This document shows, one piece after another, positions 1-6,998 of a stretch of DNA of 8,041 nt. The notes below the pieces were generated by a model. The model worked only from the letters and a program-made list of their open reading frames with translations, did not search any database and was not told the origin of the DNA. A program made the position numbers and the translations under genes. Numbering within the stretch: position 1 is the stretch's first letter; every line of letters begins with the position of its first letter. This DNA comes from Saprospiraceae bacterium (lineage in GTDB: Bacteria > Bacteroidota > Bacteroidia > Chitinophagales > Saprospiraceae): the NCBI GenBank assembly GCA_017995875.1, contig JAGOIB010000016.1, positions 20,383-28,423 of the forward strand, written 5' to 3'.

Positions 1-551
1 GTAGCGATCATCTGATCGATATCTTTTTGGATAAAGGTGACCATGGGTGCGAGACTATCCGGTTGCACTTTCGAATCGAAATATAAGGCTGCGGTAAAGA
101 AGTGATTGGTCGTATCCGTCAGAAAAAAATGTACGGGGGATGCAGCAGGCCCAGTCCAATGTAATGCAAGTCCACCAACACCATGTTCATTGTGGATGGG
201 GATTTGCTCCATAAAATTAGCCCGTTCATTTATTTTATTTGCAATGGTGAAGGCGTCCTTTACGAGATCATCATGCTGGGCCCTGTTGGCGACAGATGTA
301 TAGCTGCAATGAATCTTTGCATTGAAGGCAGGAAGGTCGATATTAAACCAACATGGCTTGTCCTTTTGTTCGATATTCCCATACGAAGGGTATTGAAATG
401 TAAATGGACATTCTTCCTTTTTGTAGTCCTGATATGTTTGCTGAGGAAATTCTATCCTTGGATAGGCGCGTGGTTTGGGTTTGGCGGGAGTATCCTGGCA
501 TGCTGCCAGTGCAAAAAAGAACACGCAAGACAATACTGACATCTTTATCAT
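1..551 (-). CDS. gldD: Gliding motility lipoprotein GldD (partial, C-terminus beyond the left edge)
   Basis: Reading the minus strand from ATG at 551 gives 183 uninterrupted codons that leave the window without a stop. The N-terminus is a short lipoprotein signal: a charged start (MIK), a hydrophobic run, and a lipobox LAAC with the acceptor cysteine at residue 18. It continues with the GldD-like segments PKPRAYPRIEFP (about 25-36), CPFTFQYPSYG (48-58) and CWFNIDLPAF (67-76). GldD is a lipoprotein required for gliding in Flavobacterium johnsoniae, and homologues also occur in non-gliding Bacteroidota; its biochemical role is unknown. The family is usually near 190 residues, so only a short C-terminal piece should be missing. 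The start codon overlaps the gldE stop as ATGA, which suggests translational coupling. A second ATG at 542 (residue 4) is an alternative start. The family call is from recalled motif similarity and gene order. Confidence 0.9.
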   Translation of the reverse strand, partial: MIKMSVLSCVFFFALAACQDTPAKPKPRAYPRIEFPQQTYQDYKKEECPFTFQYPSYGNIEQKDKPCWFNIDLPAFNAKIHCSYTSVANRAQHDDLVKDAFTIANKINERANFMEQIPIHNEHGVGGLALHWTGPAASPVHFFLTDTTNHFFTAALYFDSKVQPDSLAPMVTFIQKDIDQMIA

Positions 552-1933
552 TGGTCTATCTGGACTTTTACGCGTTCGATTCGCTTGGGCGAAACAGAAA
601 GCACTGTAAAGGAAAAAGGAGGAAACACAATTTTCTGACCTACCACCGGCATTTTACCATGAAGGTCAAGGACAAGACCTGCCAGGGAATCAGCATCACC
701 ATCCACGCGGTCAAAACTTGATTTATCCACACCGATAATTCTGCATACATCAATCATCATCGTCTTGCCTTCGAAAATATATTCGGAGTCGCTCAGTCTC
801 CTGAATTCAAACTCCTGGTCTTCATCAAATTCATCTTTGATATCACCTATCACTTCTTCGATGACATCCTCCATGGTGACCAGGCCTGATGTGCCGCCGT
901 ATTCATCCACTACGATCGCCATGTGGAGATGTTCTCTTTGAAAATCTTTTAGCAGATCATTGATCTTTCTTGCTTCTGGAACATAGAGCACTTCCTTGCG
1001 AACCAATTCAGGCCATGACAATGAAGGCTCAGGCGAATCAATATACCCAATCAGATCTTTGACGTACAACATGCCCTTGATGTTGTCCAATTGTTCTTCG
1101 TATACCGGTAAACGACTGTAACCTGCCTCTCTGACGATCTCCAGCATCTCCTGCTGGGTCATGACTGTATCAAGAGCTACAATATCCATACGTGAACGCA
1201 TGATTTGTTTTACGGCAACGTCGTTGAAACTTACAATAGACTTAAGAATGCCGGCCTCAATTTCAGAGTCTTTATCTTTTGCGACAGCGAGATCAATCGC
1301 TCTATCAATATCTTCTTTGTTAGCTCCAAGTACACTTTCGGTTCCCAATTTTTTCTCGAGTGCATTGCCCCATTTTACCATTGTTGAACTCAATGGTGCC
1401 AACAAGGGCATCAATAATTTAACAGGAATACTCATGAGCCTGGCAAAAGCGACGTTATGAAGATTGGCATAAATCTTTGGCACCACCTCTCCAAATAATA
1501 CGAGCAGGAATGTAATGCCGACAATCGTAATCATGAAACTGAAAAACGCAGCCCATTCCTCCGGTGTAAACCATCCTGGAAACGGCCATGTGTTGACCGC
1601 ATCACCCCATGCATAAAATACATACGAGGGAAGAAAAATTTGAAAAAGGTAATAGGACAGGATGACAATACCTATGTTGACAAGATTGTTGGTGATGAGT
1701 ATGGTCGCCAATAATCTTCGTGGCTTCTCTCTTAGTGAAAGTATGCGTGAGGATGAGTGGCTTTCTTCCTCTTCTAAATCTTTGAGTTGGTTGCGATCGA
1801 GTGAAAAGAAGGCTACTTCCGAGCCACTGATCAAGGCTGAACAAACTAACAATGCAAGAAGCAACAATACTCCACCCACTAATCCCCAATGAATGTATAG
1901 AATCAATAAAAGCGAATAGGGTTCAGGATCCAA
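548..1933 (-). CDS. gldE: Gliding motility-associated membrane protein GldE (CNNM/DUF21-CBS-CorC type)
   Basis: The 461-residue protein has the layout of the CorC/HlyC-type transporters. An N-terminal CNNM (DUF21) membrane domain occupies about 15-200, with hydrophobic segments near 15-37, 75-100, 130-150 and 165-185 and the family motifs SGSEVAFFS (36-44) and GEVVPK (148-153). Two CBS domains follow at about 245-365 (MRSRMDIVAL, GYSRLPVYEE, VVDEYGGTSGLVTMEDVIEE), then a CorC/HlyC C-terminal domain at about 378-458. CorC relatives are linked to Mg2+/Co2+ export; in F. johnsoniae GldE is encoded with GldD and its overexpression partly suppresses gldB mutations. The reading frame starts at TTG (1933). 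An in-frame stop lies at 1958-1960, no ATG lies between them, and the first internal methionine is residue 134 inside the membrane domain, so a non-ATG start is needed. The gene lies 32 bp downstream of ssb and overlaps gldD. Confidence 0.93.
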   Translation of the reverse strand: MDPEPYSLLLILYIHWGLVGGVLLLLALLVCSALISGSEVAFFSLDRNQLKDLEEEESHSSSRILSLREKPRRLLATILITNNLVNIGIVILSYYLFQIFLPSYVFYAWGDAVNTWPFPGWFTPEEWAAFFSFMITIVGITFLLVLFGEVVPKIYANLHNVAFARLMSIPVKLLMPLLAPLSSTMVKWGNALEKKLGTESVLGANKEDIDRAIDLAVAKDKDSEIEAGILKSIVSFNDVAVKQIMRSRMDIVALDTVMTQQEMLEIVREAGYSRLPVYEEQLDNIKGMLYVKDLIGYIDSPEPSLSWPELVRKEVLYVPEARKINDLLKDFQREHLHMAIVVDEYGGTSGLVTMEDVIEEVIGDIKDEFDEDQEFEFRRLSDSEYIFEGKTMMIDVCRIIGVDKSSFDRVDGDADSLAGLVLDLHGKMPVVGQKIVFPPFSFTVLSVSPKRIERVKVQIDQ

Positions 1934-1965
1934 CGTGTGTGATTTAGGTAAAAGAGATCAGCTGA

Positions 1966-2406
1966 TCAGAATGGAAGATCATCGTCAGCTTGTTGTTCAC
2001 CACTCGAACCGGAAGAAGCAGACGTATCATGCGCGGTGTCTTCAGGGCGAAAGTCCTCATCGTGACCGCCTGGTTTTGAGTCTTTGCGATCCAATACCCT
2101 GAAACTGTTGGCAACCACTTCAGTCACATATTTTTCATGGCCGTCTTTATCCTGGTATTTGCGGTGTGTCAGTTTCCCTTCTACAAAAACCTGGCTTCCC
2201 TTTTTGAGTTGCTTTTCGGCTCTTTCTGCAAGTGCCCGCCATGCAACTACGTCATGCCATTCGGTAGCGGTCTGCCATTCGCCTTTTTTGTCTCTATAAC
2301 TTTCATTGGTGGCAACAGAAAATCTGGCTACTGCTACGTTTCCTTCGAGGTAACGGACTTCCGGGTCTCTGCCCAGATTTCCGATGAGGATGACCTTATT
2401 GACCAT
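1966..2406 (-). CDS. ssb: Single-stranded DNA-binding protein
   Basis: This 146-residue protein binds single-stranded DNA during replication, recombination and repair and recruits partner proteins through its acidic tail. The OB-fold covers about residues 1-108, beginning MVNKVILIGNLGRDPEVRY, with the conserved stretches ARFSVATNE (27-35), TEWHDVVAW (48-56) and GSQVFVEGKL (70-79). A low-complexity linker rich in Ser, Gly, Asp and Glu (110-140) follows, ending in the diagnostic acidic tip DDDLPF (141-146). The length and layout are normal for a bacterial SSB. It is the first gene of the apparent ssb-gldE-gldD operon. In F. johnsoniae the same linkage is, as I recall, preceded by mutY; here the upstream neighbour is instead a divergently oriented SRPBCC gene. 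The ATG at 2404-2406 has no strong Shine-Dalgarno sequence, which is usual in this phylum. Confidence 0.97.
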   Translation of the reverse strand: MVNKVILIGNLGRDPEVRYLEGNVAVARFSVATNESYRDKKGEWQTATEWHDVVAWRALAERAEKQLKKGSQVFVEGKLTHRKYQDKDGHEKYVTEVVANSFRVLDRKDSKPGGHDEDFRPEDTAHDTSASSGSSGEQQADDDLPF

Positions 2407-2442
2407 GATGTGGAGGTTCTATGCTTTAATTTAAAAGAGCGG

Positions 2443-2450
2443 CAAAGATA
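2443..2450 (-). promoter_or_regulatory. Candidate Bacteroidota -7 promoter element for ssb-gldE-gldD
   Basis: On the minus strand the octamer TATCTTTG matches the Bacteroidota -7 consensus TAnnTTTG exactly and is followed by CCGC. It ends 36 bp before the ssb start codon, giving a short leader of roughly 30 nucleotides. I find no TTG at the expected 19-21 bp upstream, so the -33 half is missing or degenerate. The assignment rests on the -7 match and its position. Confidence 0.6.
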
Positions 2451-2630
2451 CTTAATTCGGGAGGAGTGTTTATGTGCTCATCCCAAAGAATCCAGATAAA
2501 ACTAATGAAAATCAGCAACTTATAAAAAGAAAAGTGCGCCATCATGGCAGGTTGGTCAGCACCCGGCAGATCAAAATGCATACATTTATTGTTACAACCA
2601 GATTCTTTTTTACAACTCCAGACCTTCTCT

Positions 2631-3092
2631 ATGTTTCAATATTCTTTTAAGACACAATGGCAATTTAATGCCCCGCTTGAAACTATTTGGAACGAAATCT
2701 ATGCGATGGATAATTGGTCGGGGTGGTGGAAATATGTTAAAAGCGTTGAATTGCTAAATGCCGGTGAAAAAAGCGATATCGGGAGTGTGCGACGTATCAC
2801 CTGGAGTACGGCATTACCTTATACATTGACATTCAACTCTGAACTGATTTCGATTGACTACCATAAAAGGATTGAAGGCAGAGCCTTTGGTGAGTTGGAA
2901 GGTCAGGGTATTTGGACATTTGAATCACAAAATGGACTCACCTATGTGACCTATGACTGGAAAGTCAATACTACACTAAAATGGATGAAAGTCCTGGCCC
3001 CTATTGCGAGGCCCATCTTTAGCTGGAATCACGATAAAGTCATGATGGCCGGGTATGAAGGACTGTCCCGGAAAGTGTCTGAAATCCAATAA
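2631..3092 (+). CDS. SRPBCC (START-like, polyketide cyclase/dehydrase-like) family protein
   Basis: From ATG at 2631 this encodes a 153-residue single-domain protein with an SRPBCC (Bet v 1/START-like) fold, a helix-grip cavity that binds hydrophobic ligands. The start of the fold is recognisable (FKTQWQFNAPLETIWNEI, residues 6-23), followed by WWKYVKSVELL (32-42), GSVRRITWSTALPYTL (51-66), a strand with EGRAFGELEGQGIWTF (82-97), TYVTYDWKV (104-112) and the C-terminal helix region LAPIARPIFSWNHDKVM (122-138). No signal peptide or membrane segment is seen, so it is probably cytosolic. The frame is open further upstream to an ATG at 2544, but that would add 29 residues that do not look like part of the fold, so I prefer 2631. 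It stands alone, divergent from ssb and 129 bp before tetR. The ligand and reaction cannot be inferred. Confidence 0.8.
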   Translation: MFQYSFKTQWQFNAPLETIWNEIYAMDNWSGWWKYVKSVELLNAGEKSDIGSVRRITWSTALPYTLTFNSELISIDYHKRIEGRAFGELEGQGIWTFESQNGLTYVTYDWKVNTTLKWMKVLAPIARPIFSWNHDKVMMAGYEGLSRKVSEIQ

Positions 3093-3120
3093 TTTACTTT
3101 TAATAAAAATCTATGGATCA

Positions 3121-3133
3121 GCACATTATGTGC
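3121..3133. promoter_or_regulatory. 13-bp palindrome upstream of tetR
   Basis: GCACAT and ATGTGC are perfect complements around a single central T. The site lies 28 bp after the SRPBCC stop and about 90 bp before the tetR start. It could be a protein-binding site. As RNA it would make only a 4-bp stem with a 5-base loop followed by ATTTTAA, so as a terminator for the SRPBCC gene it would be weak. It may be chance. Confidence 0.3.
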
Positions 3134-3148
3134 ATTTTAAGCAAATTA

Positions 3149-3179
3149 TTTAATCATTTGTTTAAATTATTTGATTAAA
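3149..3179. promoter_or_regulatory. Inverted repeat, candidate TetR operator
   Basis: TTTAATCA (3149-3156) and TGATTAAA (3172-3179) are perfect 8-bp inverted arms separated by 15 bp, giving a 31-bp dyad centred at 3164. The right arm covers the predicted -33 element of the tetR promoter, so a bound dimer could block RNA polymerase. TetR-family proteins commonly repress their own operon through a dyad in this position. The surrounding DNA is very AT-rich, which raises the chance of an accidental dyad. That this TetR binds here is inference. Confidence 0.5.
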
Positions 3180-3202
3180 ATTACAAAACCTGGCTACTTT
3201 TG
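3170..3202 (+). promoter_or_regulatory. Bacteroidota sigma-A type promoter for tetR and the efflux operon
   Basis: A -33 element TTTG (3170-3173) is separated by 21 bp from a -7 element TACTTTTG (3195-3202), which matches TAnnTTTG exactly. Transcription should begin a few bases downstream, leaving a leader of only about 10-15 nucleotides before the ATG at 3222. It is the best-matched promoter in the window. No comparable promoter is seen in the 48-bp gap between tetR and the TolC-like gene, so it probably serves the whole cluster. Confidence 0.7.
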
Positions 3203-3221
3203 CTTCTGAATCAACAAGATC

Positions 3222-3836
3222 ATGGCTAAAAAATTGAAGCCGGCTACAGATATTTCAACAGAAGAGAAAATCAAGGATGCTGCGCGCATCGTCTTCACTC
3301 AAAAAGGATTTGCAGCCACACGAACACGAGATATTGCAGAAGCTGCAGGGATCAACCTTGCCCTTCTCAATTATTATTTCCGCAGCAAGCAAAAGCTGTT
3401 TGAAGAAATCATGCTGGAGAAAGTGCAACAACTCTTTGGCTTGATAGCACCAGTCTTGTATAATCCTGACTCAACACTTGAATCAAAGATTGAAACAATC
3501 GTATCGCTTTATATTGATATGATCACAGAGCACCCGGATTTGCCCATTTTTGTTTTAAGCGAGATCCGTAATCATCCGGAGCATTTTGCCAAAACTTTTA
3601 AAGTTGGACAAATACTCTATGAGTCTGCGTTTATCAAACAACTGAAAGAAAAACGTCCTGATATCAACCCTTTGCATTTTCTGATGAATACGCTGGGGAT
3701 GATCATCTTTCCTTTTATCGCGAGACCTGTATTCGAGGCCATCGGGGCTGCAGATCCAAATCTTTTTAACAACATGATGAATGAACGCAAGTCACTCATC
3801 CCCGAATGGACAAAAGCCATTCTCGATACAATTTAA
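3222..3836 (+). CDS. TetR/AcrR family transcriptional regulator
   Basis: This 204-residue protein has the TetR N-terminal DNA-binding domain at about 14-62: IKDAARIVFTQKGFAATRTR, then the helix-turn-helix and recognition segment DIAEAAGINLALLNYYFRSK (37-56), and KQKLFEEIM. The remainder (about 65-204) is helical and would form the dimerisation and ligand-binding domain; it is too variable to name a ligand. TetR proteins usually repress adjacent genes until an inducer binds. Here the gene leads an efflux cluster on the same strand, so the likely targets are its own promoter and the genes downstream, as CecR (YbiH) controls ybhGFSR in E. coli. It is 48 bp upstream of the TolC-like gene. The inverted repeat at 3149-3179 is a plausible operator. 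Confidence 0.92.
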   Translation: MAKKLKPATDISTEEKIKDAARIVFTQKGFAATRTRDIAEAAGINLALLNYYFRSKQKLFEEIMLEKVQQLFGLIAPVLYNPDSTLESKIETIVSLYIDMITEHPDLPIFVLSEIRNHPEHFAKTFKVGQILYESAFIKQLKEKRPDINPLHFLMNTLGMIIFPFIARPVFEAIGAADPNLFNNMMNERKSLIPEWTKAILDTI

Positions 3837-3884
3837 ATACGATGCCTTGTCATCAACCTATGTTTCATCTGACAATCAAATCAA

Positions 3885-5156
3885 ATGTTTAGAAGTACAT
3901 ACGCCGCCTTCACACTTTGCCTTAGCCTATCATATATATCCATAGGGAATGCACAACTAACATCATTGACCATTGATGATTGTTATTACATGGCTCGCGA
4001 GCATTATCCACTTGCCCGCCAACGTGACCTGCTCAGGCAGAGCGAATCGTACTCCCTTGAAAATGCATCCAAAGGCAACCTGCCCCAGGTCAGCCTTTAT
4101 GGCCAGGCAACGTATCAATCCGATGTTCCGCATCTACCAATAGACTTGCCCGGCCAGGATATTCCATTGATTCCAAAAGATCAATACAAAGTATATGGCG
4201 AGATCACACAAGTGATTTATGATGGTGGTGCAACCGGTATGCAAAAACAAGGACAAGAGGCAAACACCCGCGCAGAGCAACAAAAGGTGGAAATCGAATT
4301 GTACAAATTGAAGGAGCGCATCAACCAGCTTTTCTTTGGGATCCTGTTACTCAACGAACAAATCCGGCAGGTAGATCTCCTGCAAAAAGATATTCAATTG
4401 GGCAAAGCCAAAATACAGGCTGCCATAGATAATGGAACAGCATTGAAGAGCAGTATCGCTGTACTTCAGGTCGAGTTACTTAAAAGCAATCAGCGTATTG
4501 TTGAGCTTGAATCTGCGCGCAGGGCTTATCTCGAAATGCTGGGGCTGATGATCAACCAAACCCTTGATGAACAAACAAAACTTGTTACACCTGCTTCCGC
4601 AGTTCCTCAAGTAGATATCCATCGTCCTGAATTACTTTGGTATGAATACCAACGTCAAAGTCTCGCATTGCAAAATGATATGCTTGATGTGCGAAACCGC
4701 CCTAAAATAAATCTCTTTTTACAAGGTGGCATGGGAAGGCCCGGACTCAACATCTTTGACGATCAGCTAAAAGGGTATTATATGGGAGGCCTACGTGTCT
4801 ACTGGCCCCTGACGAGCTTTTATTCCTATAAAAACGAGCAAGCACTCCTGGATATCTCTCAGCAAGGAATCAATCTGCAGCAAGAAATTTTTCTATTTAA
4901 TACGAACCTGCAGGTGCGTCAACAAAACAACGAAATCCTTAAGCTGGAGGAACTACTGTCCACAGATGATGATATCGTTGCACTCCGCACTTCAATAAAA
5001 AACACTGCCTTGAGCCAACTTGAAAATGGCGTACTCACCACCAATGATTACCTCCGGGAAGTCAATGCTGAAGACAATGCACGTCAAAGTAAAATACTAC
5101 ACGAAATACAATTACGGATGGCACAATACAATTTGCTAACTACTACAGGAAATTAA
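3885..5156 (+). CDS. TolC-family outer membrane efflux protein
   Basis: This encodes a 423-residue precursor with a secretory signal peptide at about 1-23, with likely cleavage after GNA and before Q24. The mature start LTIDDCYYMAREHYPLARQRDLL resembles the opening of the outer membrane efflux protein (OEP) family. Two helical-barrel halves are expected: about 30-230, including NLPQVSLYGQATYQSD (65-80) and ITQVIYDGG (107-115), then long heptad-like helices (130-220), and a second half from about 250 with RPKINLFLQGGMG (272-284), GLRVYWPL (302-309) and a final helix pair containing QLENGVLTTNDYLREVNAED (378-397). A TolC-like trimer forms a beta-barrel and periplasmic tunnel that completes tripartite exporters. 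It sits between the regulator and the adaptor gene. The length is normal for Bacteroidota TolC proteins. Substrate unknown. Confidence 0.92.
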   Translation: MFRSTYAAFTLCLSLSYISIGNAQLTSLTIDDCYYMAREHYPLARQRDLLRQSESYSLENASKGNLPQVSLYGQATYQSDVPHLPIDLPGQDIPLIPKDQYKVYGEITQVIYDGGATGMQKQGQEANTRAEQQKVEIELYKLKERINQLFFGILLLNEQIRQVDLLQKDIQLGKAKIQAAIDNGTALKSSIAVLQVELLKSNQRIVELESARRAYLEMLGLMINQTLDEQTKLVTPASAVPQVDIHRPELLWYEYQRQSLALQNDMLDVRNRPKINLFLQGGMGRPGLNIFDDQLKGYYMGGLRVYWPLTSFYSYKNEQALLDISQQGINLQQEIFLFNTNLQVRQQNNEILKLEELLSTDDDIVALRTSIKNTALSQLENGVLTTNDYLREVNAEDNARQSKILHEIQLRMAQYNLLTTTGN

Positions 5157-5188
5157 TCTAACATCAAAAGGAACAATCATATCCGACC

Positions 5189-6079
5189 ATGAAGAAAATC
5201 ACCTTCATCCTTATCTACACCATCTTGCATACTGGCTGCAAGGAAAAGCAAAACCCTTATGATGCCACAGGGACTTTCGAAGCTGTGGAGACCATCATAC
5301 CTGCCAATGCTACCGGCATCATCTCTCAATTGACTATTTCCGAAGGACAAGTCCTGGATAGTGGCCAGGTAATAGGCTATATCGATAGCACTCAACTCTA
5401 TCTGAAGAAAAAACAACTCCAGGCCCAGATCAAAGCCATCGAAAGTAAAAAACCAAACACGTCAAAGCAACTGGCTGCGTATCGCGAGCAACTCAAACAA
5501 GCCGAGCATGAACAAAAGCGGCTTGTCAACCTGTTGAAAGCTGATGCTGCAACTCCCAAGCAAGTTGATGATGCTAATGCACAGGTTGCCATTCTTAAAA
5601 AACAAATCGAAGCAACGCAATCTACTCTTGATATCACTCGTACCGGACTTACCGAAGAAGCTGGTCCGTTATATCCACAGATTGACCAGGTAGAAGATCA
5701 GTTGAGGAAATGCAAAATTGTCAATCCTGTCAAGGGCACTGTTTTGACCAAATATGCAGAAGCCAATGAGATGGCTATACCTGGTAAAGCGCTTTATAAA
5801 ATAGCGGATCTCTCTACGATCATACTCCGGGCATATATCAGTGGAGACCAACTCAGCGGAATCAAACTTGGTCAACAAATAACGATTCTTGTTGATGATC
5901 AAAATGGTACATACAAAGAATATGCAGGTATCATCGAATGGATCAGTGACAAAGCTGAGTTTACACCCAAAACCATTCAGACAAAAGACGAAAGGGCAAA
6001 CCTGGTATATGCTGTCAAGATAAAAGTGACGAATGATGGCTCGTTGAAAATCGGTATGTACGGTGAAATAAAACTTTGA
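5189..6079 (+). CDS. HlyD/YbhG-like periplasmic adaptor (membrane fusion) protein, probable lipoprotein
   Basis: This 296-residue protein should link the ABC transporter to the TolC-like channel. An N-terminal signal ends in LHTGC with cysteine 17 as a possible lipidation site; His at -3 makes it a non-ideal lipobox. The biotinyl/lipoyl-like half-motif follows (IPANATGIISQLTISEGQVL, 37-56, and GQVIGYIDSTQL, 59-70). A long alpha-helical hairpin covers about 70-155, rich in Lys, Gln and Glu with a turn near KADAATPKQVDDA (117-129). The second lipoyl half is at about 172-207 (CKIVNPVKGTVL, EMAIPGKALYKIADL), then a beta-barrel domain to the end, with the YbhG-like segment EFTPKTIQTKDERANLVYAVKIKV (257-280, seen in pieces). 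It begins 32 bp after the TolC-like gene and ends 3 bp before the first ATPase gene, which indicates cotranscription. Confidence 0.9.
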   Translation: MKKITFILIYTILHTGCKEKQNPYDATGTFEAVETIIPANATGIISQLTISEGQVLDSGQVIGYIDSTQLYLKKKQLQAQIKAIESKKPNTSKQLAAYREQLKQAEHEQKRLVNLLKADAATPKQVDDANAQVAILKKQIEATQSTLDITRTGLTEEAGPLYPQIDQVEDQLRKCKIVNPVKGTVLTKYAEANEMAIPGKALYKIADLSTIILRAYISGDQLSGIKLGQQITILVDDQNGTYKEYAGIIEWISDKAEFTPKTIQTKDERANLVYAVKIKVTNDGSLKIGMYGEIKL

Positions 6080-6082
6080 GCC

Positions 6083-6997
6083 ATGCAGTCTGTCGTGGTA
6101 GAACATATCAGCAAATCCTACGAAAAGGCAAAGCAACCTGCTGTGCATGACGTTTCGTTTTCTGTCAATAAAGGTGAACTCTTTGGCCTGATCGGGCCGG
6201 ATGGTGCCGGTAAAACGAGCATCTTCCGTATGCTGACAACACTTTTATTACCGGATGCAGGTCATGCTACTGTCGATGGATATGATATAGTAAAAGATTA
6301 CAAAAAGATTCGCAATACCATCGGGTACATGCCCGGTAGGTTTTCATTATATCAGGATCTGACGGTCGAAGAAAACCTGCATTTTTTTGCTACTATTTTC
6401 AATACAAGTATTGAGAAAAATTACCGGCTGATCAAGGACATCTATGTACAGATAGAACCGTTTAAGAAACGCAGGGCAGGAAAACTGTCCGGTGGGATGA
6501 AGCAAAAACTTGCTTTGTGTTGTGCGCTGATCCATCAACCAACGGTTCTCTTCCTTGACGAACCCACCACCGGTGTTGATCCCGTTTCGAGAAAAGAATT
6601 TTGGGATATGCTGCTTCGCCTCAAGGAGGAAGGAATAGCTATCATTGTATCAACACCCTATATGGATGAAGCAACGAAATGTGATCGGATCGCCTTAATA
6701 CAAAATGGAAAAATATTATCCATTGATGCTCCTAAAAATATCTCAGCTGATTTCCCTGAAAGACTTTACGCAGTGAAAGCGGAAAAGATGCCGGCGTTAC
6801 TCAAACAATTGTCTCTATTTGAAAAAGCAACCTCCAGCTATGCCTTTGGAGAATACGCTCATATGACGACTACCGATGATCAGCTAGATGAGCACGTTAT
6901 TTCGAATTACTTATTGGACAAAGGATTTGCAGGTGTTCAGGTAAAACGATCAACACCAACCATTGAGGATTGCTTTATCAAACTATTACGCAACTGA
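6083..6997 (+). CDS. ABC transporter ATPase 1 (resembles the N-terminal half of YbhF)
   Basis: This 304-residue nucleotide-binding protein would help power an ABC-2 exporter. Walker A is GPDGAGKT (38-45), the signature LSGGM (135-139), Walker B LFLDE (156-160) and the D-loop GVDP (164-167). Two catalytic positions depart from consensus: the Q-loop reads YMPGRFSLY, with Gly85 where Gln is expected, and the switch region reads STPYMDEA, with Pro192 in place of His. Residues about 220-304 form a C-terminal extension ending STPTIEDCFIKLLRN, which resembles the linker after the first ATPase half of E. coli YbhF. GPDGAGKT, rather than GPNGAGKT, is also, as I recall, typical of that half. The gene starts 3 bp after the adaptor stop, and its stop is followed one base later by the start of ATPase 2. 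It may be a poor ATPase alone and work as a heterodimer. Confidence 0.93.
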   Translation: MQSVVVEHISKSYEKAKQPAVHDVSFSVNKGELFGLIGPDGAGKTSIFRMLTTLLLPDAGHATVDGYDIVKDYKKIRNTIGYMPGRFSLYQDLTVEENLHFFATIFNTSIEKNYRLIKDIYVQIEPFKKRRAGKLSGGMKQKLALCCALIHQPTVLFLDEPTTGVDPVSRKEFWDMLLRLKEEGIAIIVSTPYMDEATKCDRIALIQNGKILSIDAPKNISADFPERLYAVKAEKMPALLKQLSLFEKATSSYAFGEYAHMTTTDDQLDEHVISNYLLDKGFAGVQVKRSTPTIEDCFIKLLRN

Positions 6998-6998
6998 T

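Noticed and set aside
183..539. Plus-strand open frame of 118 codons opposite gldD
   Set aside because: It is antisense to gldD, which has a clear lipobox and family motifs, and its translation shows no recognisable domain.
1956..1967. Perfect 12-bp palindrome GATCAGCTGATC at the ssb stop codon
   Set aside because: It has no loop, so it cannot make a good hairpin, and no T-run follows on the minus strand. It lies inside an operon and GATC is common in this window. Probably chance.
2552..2588. Possible promoter for the SRPBCC gene (TTG ... TACATTTA)
   Set aside because: The -7 element misses the final G and the spacing of 26 bp is too long for the Bacteroidota consensus. I could not find a convincing promoter for this gene.
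2544..2630. A 29-residue N-terminal extension of the SRPBCC protein from an upstream ATG
   Set aside because: The extension does not look like a signal peptide or part of the fold, and the recognisable family N-terminus begins directly after ATG 2631. The sequence is more likely leader DNA.
3859..3866. TATGTTTC as a separate promoter for the TolC-like gene
   Set aside because: The last base departs from TAnnTTTG and no TTG occurs at the proper distance upstream. The 48-bp gap is consistent with readthrough from tetR.
5669..6148. Minus-strand open frame of 159 codons opposite the adaptor gene
   Set aside because: It overlaps the 3' end of the adaptor and the start of ATPase 1, both strongly supported, and its translation has no recognisable family. 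It is a shadow frame.
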